In this document: one piece after another, positions 8,124 through 18,290 of the stretch
Position numbering within the stretch: position 1 is the stretch's first letter
Layout of the letters: the number at the start of each line of letters is the position of its first letter
Assembly (NCBI RefSeq): GCF_009184865.1
Contig: NZ_CP045096.1
Span: forward strand, 8,990,001 to 9,054,000
Direction of reading: 5' to 3'
DNA from: Streptomyces phaeolivaceus
Lineage (GTDB): Bacteria; Actinomycetota; Actinomycetes; Streptomycetales; Streptomycetaceae
DNA length: 64,000 bases
Translations under genes and position numbers: made by a program
Notes under the pieces: model-generated
What the model was told of the DNA's origin: nothing
Databases searched by the model: none
The model's input: the letters and a program-made list of their open reading frames with translations, nothing else

Positions 8124-9470
8124 ATGAGCAAGCCCCTGAAGCAGATCCACCTGGCCGCCCACTTCCCCGGCGTCAACAACACCACCGTCTGGAGCGACCC
8201 GAGGGCCGGCAGCCACATCGAGTTCAGCTCCTTCGCCCACTTCGCGCGCACCGCCGAACGCGCCAAGTTCGACTTCCTGTTCCTCGCGGAGGGCCTGCGG
8301 CTGCGCGAACAGGGCGGGCACATCTACGACTTGGACGTCGTCGGCCGCCCCGACACCTTCACCGTGCTGTCCGCGCTCGCCGCCGTCACCGAACGCCTCG
8401 GCCTCACCGGCACCATCAACTCCACCTTCAACGAGCCCTACGAGGTGGCCCGCCAGTTCGCGAGCCTCGACCATCTCTCCGGCGGGCGCGCCGCGTGGAA
8501 CGTCGTCACCTCCTGGGACGCGTTCACCGGCGAGAACTTCCGCCGGGGCGGCTTCCTGCCGCAGGAGGAGCGCTACTCCCGCGCCAAGGAGTTCCTGGCC
8601 ACGGCGAACGAACTCTTCGACTCCTGGGACGGGAACGAGATCGTCGCCGACCAGGAGACGGGAGTCTTCCTGCGGGACGCCAAGGCCGGCGCCTTCGTCC
8701 ACTCGGGCCAGCACTTCGACATCGAGGGCCGCTTCAACGTTCCGCGCTCTCCGCAGGGCCGCCCGGTGATCTTCCAGGCGGGTGACTCCGACGAGGGCCG
8801 CGAGTTCGCCGCGTCGAGCGCCGACGCCATCTTTAGCCGCTACGCCGACCTGGACACGGGCCGCGCCTTCTACACCGACGTCAAGAACCGCCTGGCCCGC
8901 CACGGCCGCCGCCCCGACCAGTTGCTCGTCCTGCCCGCCGCGACCTTCGTGCTCGGCGACACGGACGAGGAGGCACGGGAACTCGCCCACGACGTCCGCC
9001 GCCAGCAGGTCAGTGGGGCCACCGCCCTCAAGCACCTGGAGTTCGTCTGGAACCGGGACCTGTCCTCCTACGACCCGGACGGCCCGCTCCCCGACGTCGA
9101 CCCCGACGTCAGCGACACCCACATCTCCAAGGGCCGCGCCCAAGTACGCATGTACCGCGACCCGTTGGCCATCGCCCGCGAATGGCGGGAGCGCGCCGAG
9201 GCCAACAACTGGTCCATCCGCGACCTTGTCATCGAGACCGGCAACCGCCAGAACTTCATCGGCACCCCCGAGACCGTCGCCCGCACGATCAACGACTACG
9301 TCCAGTCCGACGCGGCCGACGGCTTCATCCTCGTCCCCCACATCACCCCCACCGGCCTCGACCCCTTCGCCGACAAGGTCGTCCCCCTCCTCCAGGAACA
9401 GGGAGTCTTCCGCACGGACTACGAGGGCACGACCCTGCGCGACCACTTGGGCCTGGACGCGCCGGCGTAG
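8124..9470 (+). CDS. NtaA/SnaA/DmoA-family FMN-dependent monooxygenase
   Basis: 448 residues, typical length for the NtaA/SnaA/SoxA/DszA group. Recognised segments: QIHLAAHFPGVNNTTVW, FDFLFLAEGLRLREQGG, GLTGTINSTFNEPYEVARQF, SGGRAAWNVVTSWDAF and RYSRAKEFL. Members include B. subtilis YxeK and YtnJ/CmoJ, which cleave C-S bonds of N-acetylated S-substituted cysteines. With the upstream importer and acetyltransferase this is the best candidate for the C-S cleaving step. ATG has GGAGAGG upstream. The deacetylase present in Bacillus operons is not seen here. Confidence 0.92.
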   Translation: MSKPLKQIHLAAHFPGVNNTTVWSDPRAGSHIEFSSFAHFARTAERAKFDFLFLAEGLRLREQGGHIYDLDVVGRPDTFTVLSALAAVTERLGLTGTINSTFNEPYEVARQFASLDHLSGGRAAWNVVTSWDAFTGENFRRGGFLPQEERYSRAKEFLATANELFDSWDGNEIVADQETGVFLRDAKAGAFVHSGQHFDIEGRFNVPRSPQGRPVIFQAGDSDEGREFAASSADAIFSRYADLDTGRAFYTDVKNRLARHGRRPDQLLVLPAATFVLGDTDEEARELAHDVRRQQVSGATALKHLEFVWNRDLSSYDPDGPLPDVDPDVSDTHISKGRAQVRMYRDPLAIAREWRERAEANNWSIRDLVIETGNRQNFIGTPETVARTINDYVQSDAADGFILVPHITPTGLDPFADKVVPLLQEQGVFRTDYEGTTLRDHLGLDAPA

Positions 9471-9535
9471 CCGAGAGCGGGGGAGGGTGGGCGCGGGCGG
9501 CACCCGGCAAGCGCCGGCGAGCGACAACCCACCCC

Positions 9536-10254
9536 CGCCCGTACGAGGAGCTGTACGGCTTCCTCCGGGCGGGGGTGCGCGAGAACGAGTGCGTGGGGCT
9601 CGTCGGCAAGGTTCTCTACGACCTGGGCAGCGAGTACGTCGAGGGCGTCAACGCCATCTCGGGGGAACGCTGTTCACCCCACCCGCACGTCTTCGGCGAC
9701 CGGCTGATCCGCCCTGGCGACCCCGCCTTCTTCGACATCCTGCACAGCCACCTCGGCTACCGCACCTGCTACTACCGCACCTTCGCCGTCGGCAGCGCCT
9801 CGACCGCCCAGCGCGACGCCTATGTCCGCTGCCGTGAGTACATGGACGCGGCCATCGCCCTCGTCCGCCCCGGCGCGACCACCGCCGACATCGTCCAAGT
9901 GTGGCCCCGCGCTTAGGAATTCGGGTTCCCCGACGAGACGGCCGCCTTCGCCCTCCAGTACGGCCACGGCGTGGGCCTGTCCATCTGGGAGAAGCCGATC
10001 TTCAGCAGGCTCGTCTCCCTCGACCACCCCGAAGTCCTCGAAGAGGGCATGGTGTTCGCCCTGGAGACGTACTGGCCGGCCGCCCCAATCGAGGAGGAAC
10101 TCGTCGCCACCGCCGACGGCTGCGAGGTCATCACCAAGTTCCCCGCCGAGGAACTCCTCGTCGTCGGCCGCCGGTACTGGACGGTCGACGGCCCCCTGAA
10201 CACCGCCGCGAGGCCCAGTCCCACCTCAACACCCGCCCGAACGGGAGCACATGA
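9536..10254 (+). pseudogene. M24-family (Xaa-Pro peptidase-like) gene remnant with internal stop
   Basis: The translation from about 9536 (RPYEELYGFLRAGVRENE) gives the catalytic half of an M24 pita-bread fold: GDPAFFDIL, then QYGHGVGLSIWEKP and EEGMVFALETYWPA, which carry the usual Asp/His/Glu metal ligands. An in-frame TAG at 9914-9916 interrupts it (VWPRA*EFGFPDE), most simply a GAG to TAG change. The N-terminal domain is missing. Near 10204 the frame must shift by one base to reach the likely original C-terminus (REAQSHLNTRPNGST*), whose TGA overlaps the next ATG by ATGA. So there are at least three lesions. Full-length relatives are about 400 residues. Confidence 0.8.
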
Positions 10255-10461
10255 TGGCCGACAGCCTGGAGGACCTGGAGGACCCACGGCTCACGAAGGA
10301 CACCTGGGGCGGCGCGGGCACCGACGACACCATGGACCCGGGCGAACTCCTGGCCCTCCACGCGCAGATGGCGCTCATCCGCCGCACCGAGCAGGCCGCC
10401 CACGACCTGTTCCTCTCCGGCCTCGTCAAGGGCATCACCCATCTCGCCGCCGGACACGAGC

Positions 10462-10515
<54 letters not shown>

Positions 10516-10733
10516 GCGCCAGCGCCGCCCTGCGCCCCGACGACTACGTCTTCGCCACCTACCGGGGCCCTCACCACGCCCTCGCCCGGGGCGCGACCCC
10601 CGAGGAGTACCTCGCCGAACTCATGAGCAGGGCAACGGGGTTGTGCCGGGCCAAGGGCGGCCCGATGCATCTCACGAAGGCCTCGGTCGGCATGCTCGGC
10701 TCGTACGCCGTGGCGCCGCCGGTTCCCTTGCCG

Positions 10734-10791
10734 AAGAAGCCGCCGTGACGTCGTCGGTGGTGTACACCGGACCACATCACGGCGGCTTCTT
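10734..10791. repeat. Perfect 15-bp inverted repeat within the E1-alpha pseudogene
   Basis: AAGAAGCCGCCGTGA (10734-10748) and its exact reverse complement (10777-10791) are separated by 28 nt that contain the 10-bp palindrome GGTGTACACC. The structure sits at the point where similarity to E1-alpha breaks off, so it may be a trace of an insertion or a rearrangement hairpin. It also removes the E1-alpha frame, ending it at TGA in the left arm. Confidence 0.7.
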
Positions 10792-11294
10792 GATCGCGCC
10801 GACAGGGCGCTTACGGAGGCGCTTGGCCAACCGCGGGATGGAGGTTGCCAGTTCTCATTCGCGCGAGAACAACCTCTACGTGACTCCGCACCCCATCGCG
10901 AGGATGGAGGCTTCCAGCCCGAAGGCTGCGGTCCAGCCCGAACCGTGCCCGAGTTGGGCAAGGCGACCATATCGGGCTCTACGGTGGCCCGCCTCGCGGA
11001 CCGGGCCCGAGCGGGAGACGGGCCCGGACTGCTGGAGGCGCGGACGTACCGGCACTACGGGCACAGCCGCGCCGACCCGGCCGGCTACCGCCCGGCCGAC
11101 GAGGTCGAGCACTGGCTGCGGCACGACCCGCTCGATCTGGCCCGCGCCCGGCTCGCCGCCCTCGGCGAGTCCACCCTCGACGCCGACGCGCGTGTCGAGC
11201 GGACGGTGGCCGATGCCGTCGAGGCGGCCAGGAACGCGCCCGGCCCCGATCTCGCCGAGGCCCTCACCGACGTATGGGCCGACGGAGGTGCCGC

Positions 11295-12280
11295 ATGGCG
11301 GACGTGATCACCTATCGCGAGGCGGTCGCCGAGGCCCCGGCCCGGGAGATGCGGCGCGATCCGACCGTGGTGTGCCTGGGCGAGGACATCGCGGAGACCG
11401 GGGGAGTGTTCAGGACGACCGTCGGACTGCTGAAGGAGTTCGGGCCCGAGCGTGTGTGGGACACGCCCATCTCCGAACAGGCCATCGTGGGCGCGGCGAT
11501 GGGCGCCGCGATGACCGGCATCAGACCGGTCGCCGAGATCATGTTCAGTGATTTCTCGGCCTGTTGCTGGGACTACCTCGCCAACGAGATACCGAAAGTA
11601 CGGTATATGACGGGTGGTCAGATCACCGTTTCGCTCGTCGTCCGTACCGCCAACGGCGGCGGCCTCGGCTTCGGCTTCGGTGCCCAGCACTCCCGGTCCA
11701 CCGAGAACTGGGCCCTCACCGTCCCCGGCCTCAAGATCGCGGCACCCTCGACCCCGGCCGACGCCATCGGGATGCTGGCCGCCGCCGTCCGCGGTGACGA
11801 CCCGGTGGTCTTCTTCGAGCACAAGGCCCTCCTTGCCGCCAAGGGCCCGCCCCCGCCACCGGACCACGTCGTCGAACTGGGCCGCGCGCGGGTCGTCCGC
11901 GAGGGCGACGACCTCACCCTCGTCGCGCTCGCCGCCATGGTCCCCGTCGCCCTCGAAGCCGCCCGGCGCCTGGCCGAGGAGGGCATCGACGCCGAGGTCA
12001 TCGACCTGCGCGGGCTGATCCCGCTGGACACGGCCACCGTGCTCGGCCCGCTCGGGCGGACCTCGCGTCTGGTGACCGTCGAGGAGAACCCGTACCAGGG
12101 CGGCTGGGGCGCGACCCTCGTCTCGGTCGTCGCCGACGAGGGCTTCGGCCTGCTGGACGCGCCCGTCCGGCGGGTGGCGGGGAGTGCGTGCCGCTGCCGT
12201 TCGCCGACACCCTTGAAGAGCGGGTCGTCCCCACCGTCGGCCGGGTCATGAGGACCGTCCGCGACCTCGCCGCATACTGA
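11295..12280 (+). pseudogene. Dehydrogenase E1 component beta subunit, frameshifted near the 3' end
   Basis: Transketolase-like pyrimidine-binding plus C-terminal domain of E1-beta: ITYREAVAEAPAREMRRD, then VVCLGEDIAETGGVFRTT, later PISEQAIVGAAMGAA and VTVEENPYQGGWGATLV. ATG 11295 has GGAGG upstream and overlaps the E1-alpha stop. Near 12179 the frame is lost in a G run (GCGGGGAG where GCGGGGGAG is expected); as read, translation ends at 12251 in an unrelated tail. One extra G restores ECVPLPFADTLEERVVPTVG and the expected stop at 12278-12280. It could be a sequencing error, but the partner E1-alpha gene is certainly dead. Confidence 0.8.
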
Positions 12281-12325
12281 CTCCCCGTCAGCTTTCATTC
12301 GGACCCACCTCTGGGAGGAACGGCG

Positions 12326-13687
12326 ATGACCAAACGGATGCTGCTGCGCTCGGGCCATGTCGTCACGATGGATCCGGCCATCGGCGATCTGCCCGTGGGC
12401 GACGTCCTCATCGAGGACGGCACGATCACGGCCGTCGAGCCCGCGATCGACGCGGACGTGGACGCCGAGGTGCTCGACATGACCGGCCGTATCGTCATCC
12501 CCGGCTTCGTCGACACCCACCGCCACACCTGGGAGGCGCCGATCCGCGGCTGCGCCCCCGATGCCACCCTCGACGACTACTTCGTCGACGTCCTCGACAC
12601 CTTCGCGCCCGTCTACACCCCCGAGGACGTCTACGCGGGCAATCTGGCCGGCGCCCTGGAGTGCCTCAACGCGGGCATCACCACCCTCGTCGACTGGTCG
12701 CACATCAACAACACGCCCGAGCACCCGGACGCCGCGATCCGGGCGCTGGCGGAGACCGGTATCCGCGCCCAGTACGCCTACGGCAGCGCCAACACCTCCC
12801 TCGCCGACTACTGGTTCGACAGCAAGATCGCGGTCCCCGGCGACGACGTCCGCCGTATCCGCGCCGAGCACTTCTCCTCCGACGACGGTCTGCTGACCAT
12901 GGGCCTGGCCACCCGGGGCCCCGGCTTCTGCACGAACGACGTGGTCACCCAGGAGTGGGCACTCGCCCGCGAGCTGGACATCCCCCTCACCGTGCACGTC
13001 GCCATGGGCCGCCTCGCCGGACGCTTCGGCCTGGTCAGGCAGCTGCGCGAACTGGGCCTGCTCGGACCCGACACGACATACGTCCACTGCTGTCACCTCA
13101 GCGAGGAGGAGTGGCGGATGGTGGCCGACAGCGGCGGCACGGTGTCCATCGCCGCCCAGGTGGAGACCCAGATGGGTCACGGCTGGCCGCCCGTGATGCA
13201 GGCGTTGGAACACGGGCTGCGGCCGTCCCTGAGCATCGACGTCGTCACCACCGTCCCCGGCGACATGTTCACCCAGATCCGGGCCGCCTTCGGCGCCGAA
13301 CGCGGCCGTGTCAACGCCGACTGCTGGCAGGCCAACCTTCCCGTACCCGCCACCATGTTGACGGCACGTCAGATGCTGGAGATCGCCACCCTCAACGGAG
13401 CCCACGTGGCCGGCCTGGAGAGCCGCACCGGCTCCCTGACCCCCGGCAAGCGGGCCGACGTCGTCGCCCTCGACGCCACCGCCCTCAACATGGCGCCCGT
13501 GCACGACGCGACGGCGGCCGTGACGCTCGGCGCGGACGTCTCCAACGTGGAGACGGTCATCGTCGACGGCGCGGTCCACAAGCGTGACGGCAAGCTCCTC
13601 GCGGACACCGGCCGGGCCCGCCGCCTGGTCGAGGAGTCACGCGACCGCCTGCTGGAGGCGGTGGCCGCGAGGAAGCGCGACGCATGA
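12326..13687 (+). CDS. Amidohydrolase (ATZ/TRZ/cytosine deaminase-like)
   Basis: 453-residue metal-dependent hydrolase of the amidohydrolase superfamily. Metal ligands visible: DTHRHTWEAP (HxH), TVHVAMG, YVHCCHLSEEEW and SIDVVTTVPGD (Asp). The N-terminal strand LLRSGHVVTMDP and the C-terminal LTPGKRADVVALDATALN are the usual beta-sandwich halves. Such enzymes deaminate or hydrolyse C-N bonds of ring compounds (8-oxoguanine, triazines, hydroxyatrazine-like). ATG has GGGAGGAACGGCG upstream. It follows the decaying E1 genes and looks intact itself. A strong hairpin follows. Confidence 0.9.
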   Translation: MTKRMLLRSGHVVTMDPAIGDLPVGDVLIEDGTITAVEPAIDADVDAEVLDMTGRIVIPGFVDTHRHTWEAPIRGCAPDATLDDYFVDVLDTFAPVYTPEDVYAGNLAGALECLNAGITTLVDWSHINNTPEHPDAAIRALAETGIRAQYAYGSANTSLADYWFDSKIAVPGDDVRRIRAEHFSSDDGLLTMGLATRGPGFCTNDVVTQEWALARELDIPLTVHVAMGRLAGRFGLVRQLRELGLLGPDTTYVHCCHLSEEEWRMVADSGGTVSIAAQVETQMGHGWPPVMQALEHGLRPSLSIDVVTTVPGDMFTQIRAAFGAERGRVNADCWQANLPVPATMLTARQMLEIATLNGAHVAGLESRTGSLTPGKRADVVALDATALNMAPVHDATAAVTLGADVSNVETVIVDGAVHKRDGKLLADTGRARRLVEESRDRLLEAVAARKRDA

Positions 13688-13710
13688 CGCACGGGCGCCG
13701 CGCCGATACG

Positions 13711-13752
13711 CCGGGAACCCCCAACCACCGTACGGCGGTTGGGGGTTCCCGG
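13711..13752. terminator. Bidirectional hairpin terminator
   Basis: CCGGGAACCCCCAACC (13711-13726) pairs perfectly with GGTTGGGGGTTCCCGG (13737-13752); the 10-nt loop holds CCGTACGG, which can extend the stem. It lies between the convergent amidohydrolase (+) and WhiB-like (-) genes. Confidence 0.8.
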
Positions 13753-13835
13753 CGGCGGAACGGAAAGCGCTGACCGCATCGGCACCGACCGCATCGACAC
13801 CGACCGCATCGACATGGACCGCATCGGCGATCCGC

Positions 13836-14183
13836 TCACGCGGCCGTACGACCTCGGTGTCCCGCAACCAGCCGTCCGTCGGCCCTCGCGGGGCGAACCG
13901 TGCCGCCGCTGTCTCTCGTAGTGGCGTGTGCCGCGTGCCGGGCGGCGTCGGCGCTTCCGGTCCTGCGCAGCAGGTCGGTGCGCTCCTCCTCGCCCATGCC
14001 GCCCCACACACCGGCCGTCTGCCCGCTGTCGAGCGCCCAGTCGAGGCACTCGCGGCGCACCGGGCAGCGGGCGCAGACGCGTTTGGCGGCGGCGACGTCG
14101 TCGAGCGCCGGTCCCGTGGTGCCCACGGGGAAGAACAGTTCGGGGTCCTCTCCCACGCAGGCAGCTTTCAGCAACCACTCCAT
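13836..14183 (-). CDS. WhiB-family Fe-S transcriptional regulator (WblE-like)
   Basis: 115 residues from ATG 14183 (an ATG at 14225 is possible). It reads MEWLLKAACVGEDPELFFP and has the four iron-sulfur cysteines: Cys9 and the CARCPVRREC set (Cys37, 40, 46), followed by the turn motif GVWGGM and a basic tail. The EDPELFFP and TGPAL segments place it near WblE/WhiB1-type proteins. The C-terminal 40 residues after the basic patch are an extension rich in His, Thr and Arg. It binds a [4Fe-4S] cluster and partners with the primary sigma factor in well-studied relatives. The preceding hydrolase gene is on the same strand. Confidence 0.92.
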   Translation of the reverse strand: MEWLLKAACVGEDPELFFPVGTTGPALDDVAAAKRVCARCPVRRECLDWALDSGQTAGVWGGMGEEERTDLLRRTGSADAARHAAHATTRDSGGTVRPARADGRLVAGHRGRTAA

Positions 14184-14298
14184 ACGGGCCCGGGTGCCCA
14201 GGACGGATGGGGCGAAACGCTGCATCCGGGCCGGGTGGTTCCGATTCCGCTCCCGTTCCTGGTTCCGTTCCCGTTCCCGTCCCGGTCCGCCGGTGGTC

Positions 14299-15108
14299 TC
14301 AGCGGTCGAGCACGCCGTCCACGAACTCCTTGACGTCCGCGAGCACTTCACCCTTGTTCGTCTCGTTGAACACCTCGTGCCGGGCGCCCGGATAGATCCG
14401 CTCGGTCCACTCGGCGCCGCGGAACTCCTCGATCCCGGTACGGCTGCCCGCGAGCGGCACGATCCGGTCGTCGTCGCCGTGCAGCCACAGCAGCGGCAGC
14501 GGACCGATGGTCCCGCTCTTCGAGATCGTCTCCAGGGAGCGGTCGATGGCCTCAAGCGTCGGCCGCTTGAACGGGCCGTGCCACACCAGCGGATCGTTCG
14601 CGTACGTGGCACCGACCGCCATGTCCCGTGACAGCAGCTTCGGGTCGAGCGGGACCTCGGGCACCTCCGGCGGCGCGAGCAGGGCCCGCAGCGGCTCCCA
14701 GATCCCGATCAGCGGCCCGGACAGGACGACCGCGGCGAGCCCGGCGCCGTACCGCTGGGCGTACCGCGCGGCGATCAGACCGCCCATGGAGTGACCGATC
14801 AGCACCACCGGCAGCCCCGGATACGCGGCCCGCGCCAGCACCTCCACGGCGTGCACGTCGGTGACCACGGCCTCGAAGTCCTCGATCAGCACCCGCTCGC
14901 CCGCCGACCTGCCGTGGCCCATGTGATCGGGGCCGAACACCACCGCGCCGTGCCGCACCAGGGCGTCGGCCACATGTTCGTACCGGCCGATGTGCTCCCC
15001 GTAGCCGTGCACCAGGAGCACGACGTACCGCGCCCCCTCGCACGGCCATTCCCGTGCGGTGACACCGCCCCGCGTGCCGGCGAAGCTGTGCTCGCGCGAG
15101 TCGGCCAT
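14299..15108 (-). CDS. Alpha/beta hydrolase (monoacylglycerol lipase-like)
   Basis: 269 residues from ATG 15108, which has GGAGGAG just upstream. The fold signature is complete: LVHGYGEHIGRYEHVADAL (oxyanion region), GPDHMGHGRSAG, nucleophile elbow IGHSMGGLIA (Ser), LLWLHGDDDRIVP (Asp) and YPGARHEVFNE (His). These are the marks of the serine aminopeptidase S33/lysophospholipase group. No signal peptide is seen; cytoplasmic. Natural substrate probably a monoacylglycerol or related ester. It is upstream of the WhiB-like gene on the same strand. Confidence 0.9.
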   Translation of the reverse strand: MADSREHSFAGTRGGVTAREWPCEGARYVVLLVHGYGEHIGRYEHVADALVRHGAVVFGPDHMGHGRSAGERVLIEDFEAVVTDVHAVEVLARAAYPGLPVVLIGHSMGGLIAARYAQRYGAGLAAVVLSGPLIGIWEPLRALLAPPEVPEVPLDPKLLSRDMAVGATYANDPLVWHGPFKRPTLEAIDRSLETISKSGTIGPLPLLWLHGDDDRIVPLAGSRTGIEEFRGAEWTERIYPGARHEVFNETNKGEVLADVKEFVDGVLDR

Positions 15109-15344
15109 GACTCCTCCAACTACGTCGGTGAAGGTACCCGGGGGATCTTGCCAGCCCGTCGGACGATGGTCCATGGGCCGTCCGGGGCGAAAGCCCGAAC
15201 GCGTGAGCGAAAGATCGAACCTGTGACCGGTGCTCGAAGTGACCGGCACTCGAAGCGGCCGGTGCTCGAAGCGGGCGGCGGCAGGATCAACTGGCGAGAC
15301 GGTCCTGTCGTGTGCCGATAGGTGCGCCTAGCATCGGTCTCCGC

Positions 15345-16118
15345 ATGAACACGATGACTCTCTGGCAGCTGTCCACAGCCGAGTTCGCGGCCCTCGCCTT
15401 CGCCGCCCTGCTCGTCGGCTTCTCCAAGACCGCCGTGAGCGGTGCCAACACGGTCAGCCTCGCGATCTTCGCGGCCGTCCTGCCGGCCCGCGCCTCGACC
15501 GGGGTCCTGCTGCCGATCCTCATCGTCGGAGACGTCCTCGCCGTCCTCACCTACCGCAGGCACGCCCACTGGCCCACCCTGTGGAAGCTCTTCCCGGCGG
15601 TCGCCGCCGGTGTCGTCCTCGGCACCCTCTTCCTGATCCGGGCCGACGACCAGACGGTCCGTACGTCGATCGGCGCGATCCTGCTGCTGATGACGGCCGT
15701 CACGATCTGGCGTCGGCGCACGGTCGACAAGGACGACGAACCCGACGCGATCACCACCCGCACCGGCCGCGTCAAGGCCCGCTCGTACGGTGTCCTCGGC
15801 GGCTTCACCACGATGGTCGCCAACGCCGGCGGCCCCGTGATGTCGATGTATCTGCTCTCGGCGGGCTTCCGGAAGCTCGGCTTCCTCGGCACGTCCGCCT
15901 TCTTCTTCCTCATCGTCAACGTCTCCAAGGTCCCCTTCAGCGTGGGCCTCGGCCTCATCGACGCCAACTCGCTGCTCCTGGACGCCGCACTCGCCCTGTT
16001 CGTCGTACCGGGCGCCCTCCTCGGCAAGTGGGCGGTGAACCGCATCAACCAGAAGGTGTTCGAACAGCTGGTGATCGCGGCGACGATCGTCGGCGGTCTG
16101 CAACTCCTGCTCCGCTGA
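15345..16118 (+). CDS. TauE/SafE (TSUP) family permease
   Basis: 257 residues with about seven to eight TM segments. TSUP features: FAALLVGFSKTAVSGANTVS near the N-terminus and a second repeat beginning YGVLGGFTTMVANAGGPVMS, the family's pseudo-symmetric partner. Family members move sulfite, sulfoacetate or other organic anions; one Streptomyces genome has several. ATG 15345 was chosen over the in-frame 15312 because the TM1 spacing fits. Substrate unknown. Confidence 0.88.
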   Translation: MNTMTLWQLSTAEFAALAFAALLVGFSKTAVSGANTVSLAIFAAVLPARASTGVLLPILIVGDVLAVLTYRRHAHWPTLWKLFPAVAAGVVLGTLFLIRADDQTVRTSIGAILLLMTAVTIWRRRTVDKDDEPDAITTRTGRVKARSYGVLGGFTTMVANAGGPVMSMYLLSAGFRKLGFLGTSAFFFLIVNVSKVPFSVGLGLIDANSLLLDAALALFVVPGALLGKWAVNRINQKVFEQLVIAATIVGGLQLLLR

Positions 16119-16130
16119 GCCCCATGACGC

Positions 16131-18230
16131 CTACCGCTCAGCCGCCGCCCCGCCCCCCGCCCCGGACGGCGTCGGCGCCGGGGCCCGCATGTGCAGCCCG
16201 TGGGACAGGTCCTCCCGCAGCAGCCGCTTGGCGATGGTGTCGACGGCGGCCCGTAGCTCCGCGTCGGCGGGCCGGCCGTAGTCCTTCTCCAGGCGCTGCC
16301 GCAGCCAGTCGCCCCAGGCCTCGCTGATCACCCGGGCCTCACGGGCACCGGCCTCGGTGTGGGCGAAGAGGGTGTCGTGCCGGGTGAGATAGCCCTCCTC
16401 GACCATGCGTGCGAAGACCGGCACCAGCACCTCCGCCGGCATCTGGCGACGGGCGGCGATCAGCGTCAGATTGGCGTGCCCGACCATCCGGGTGAACAGC
16501 TCGACCTGCATGACCGCCCAGGCGCCCGCGATGTCCAGCCGCGTGTCCGAACCGAGGACGATCCGGCGGGCGGTCTCCAGCTCCGTACCGCCGATGATCT
16601 TCCCGACGGCCGTCTCCAGAAGCCGCTGCGAGTCCCCGGCGGGCGGCCGTGCGAACCCCTCACCCATGTCCGACGAGCCCGCCCGCGCACTGTCCCGCAG
16701 CCGCACCTGCTTGAGGAAGAGCCCCACCACGAACCCGACGGCCGCGACCGGCACGGTCCACAGGAACACGGTCTGCAGGGTCTCCGAGTACGCCTGGACG
16801 ATCGGCTCGGCTGCCTCGGCGGGCAGCCGGTGCAACCCCTCGGGACTCTGTGAGGCCCGCGCGATCGCCGCCGGTTCCGCCACCCCCGTACGCGCCGCCT
16901 CCTCGACGGCCGCCGACAGCTTGGGGGCGAGCGTGTTGGCGTAGATCGTGCCGAACACGGCCGTGCCGAACGAACTGCCCAGCGTACGGAAGAAGGTGAC
17001 ACCCGAGGTCGCGGTGCCCAGGTCGGCGTAGTCGACGGTGTTCTGCACGGCGATCGTCAGCACCTGCATGCACAGCCCGATGCCGGTGCCGAGCACGAAC
17101 ATGTAGAGCGACTCCAGCCAGACGTTCGTACCCGGTTCCATGAGCGACAGCAGGAACAGGCCGACCCCCATCACGAACGAGCCGACGATCGGGAAGGTCC
17201 GGTAGTGCCCGGTCTTGCTGACCACGTTTCCGCTGGCCACGGACGCGATCAGCAGCCCGATGACCATGGGGAGCGTACGGACGCCGGAGACGGTGGCCGA
17301 GTCGCCGTCGACGTACTGGAGATAGGTCGGCAGATACGTCATCGCGCCGAGCATCGCGAAGCCCACGATGAAGCTGAGGATCGAGCAGACCGTGAAGACC
17401 GGGTTGCGGAACAGCCGCATCGGCAGCATCGGTTCCGCCGCGCGGGTCTCCACCCAGCAGAACAGCCCGAGCGCGACCGCGCCGCCCACGAACAGCCCGA
17501 CGATGACGCCGGAACCCCAGGCGTACTCGTTCCCGCCCCAGCTCGTCGCCAGGATCAGCGCGCTCGCGCCGGCCGCGACGAAACCGATGCCCAGGTAGTC
17601 GATGACGGGCCTGGCGGCCGACTTCACCACCGGGATCGTGCGGGCGGCGGCCACCACCACGAGGATCGCGATGGGCACGTTGACGTAGAAGCACCAGCGC
17701 CAGGTCAGATGGTCGGTGAACAGCCCGCCGAGCAGCGGCCCGATCACCGTCGCCACCCCGAACACCGCGCCGATCGCCCCCTGGTACTTCCCGCGCTCCC
17801 GCAGCGGGATCACATCCGCGATCAACGCCATCGCCGTGACCATGAGCCCACCGGCGCCCACGCCCTGCAGCCCGCGCCACACGATCAGCAGGGTCATGTT
17901 CGAGGCGAGGCCGCACAGGAACGAGCCCGTGATGAACACGACCGCCGACACCTGGAAGACGACCTTCCGGCCGAACAGGTCGCCGAACTTCCCCACCAGG
18001 GCCGTGGACACGGTCTCCGCCAGCAGATACGCCGTCACGACCCACGACATGTGCTCCGCACCACCGAGGTCCGACACGATCGTCGGCAGCGCCGTCCCCA
18101 CGATCGTCTGGTCGAGGGCCGCCAGCAGCATCCCCAGCATGATCGTCACGAACACGACGTTGCGCTGGCGCTTGCTCAGCACGGGCGCCTGCGCGGCGGG
18201 CGGGGCGGCGGCGTCCTCGGTGATCGTCAC
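16131..18230 (-). CDS. DHA2-family MFS drug efflux transporter with C-terminal winged-helix-like extension
   Basis: 699 residues from GTG 18230. The first 520 residues form a 14-TM EmrB/QacA-type transporter: [19 protein letters not shown] (motif D1), LFGRKVVFQ (motif A), [13 protein letters not shown] and [18 protein letters not shown] (motif C, antiporter). After the last TM there are about 180 soluble residues, including [39 protein letters not shown] and [13 protein letters not shown], which look like a MarR-type winged helix. Such long versions occur in Streptomyces. No adjacent separate regulator is seen, so the tail may be a fused sensor domain. Substrate unknown. Confidence 0.9.
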   Translation of the reverse strand: MTITEDAAAPPAAQAPVLSKRQRNVVFVTIMLGMLLAALDQTIVGTALPTIVSDLGGAEHMSWVVTAYLLAETVSTALVGKFGDLFGRKVVFQVSAVVFITGSFLCGLASNMTLLIVWRGLQGVGAGGLMVTAMALIADVIPLRERGKYQGAIGAVFGVATVIGPLLGGLFTDHLTWRWCFYVNVPIAILVVVAAARTIPVVKSAARPVIDYLGIGFVAAGASALILATSWGGNEYAWGSGVIVGLFVGGAVALGLFCWVETRAAEPMLPMRLFRNPVFTVCSILSFIVGFAMLGAMTYLPTYLQYVDGDSATVSGVRTLPMVIGLLIASVASGNVVSKTGHYRTFPIVGSFVMGVGLFLLSLMEPGTNVWLESLYMFVLGTGIGLCMQVLTIAVQNTVDYADLGTATSGVTFFRTLGSSFGTAVFGTIYANTLAPKLSAAVEEAARTGVAEPAAIARASQSPEGLHRLPAEAAEPIVQAYSETLQTVFLWTVPVAAVGFVVGLFLKQVRLRDSARAGSSDMGEGFARPPAGDSQRLLETAVGKIIGGTELETARRIVLGSDTRLDIAGAWAVMQVELFTRMVGHANLTLIAARRQMPAEVLVPVFARMVEEGYLTRHDTLFAHTEAGAREARVISEAWGDWLRQRLEKDYGRPADAELRAAVDTIAKRLLREDLSHGLHMRAPAPTPSGAGGGAAAER

Positions 18231-18290
18231 ACGGCCACGATCACACCGGGCTCCGGCCCGTGCATGCGGAGTCGGCTTTGGGTGCGCCTT

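Noticed and set aside
5697..9527. Very long open frame on the minus strand (over 1200 codons)
   Set aside because: It lies opposite well-recognised + strand genes and translates to low-complexity Gly/Ala/Val/Arg protein; an effect of high G+C third positions.
10750..10985. Possible IS200/IS605-type end with hairpins inside E1-alpha
   Set aside because: Traces such as GAGAACAACCTCTAC align with the normal ENNLY segment of E1-alpha, so the stretch is better explained as eroded gene than as an insertion.
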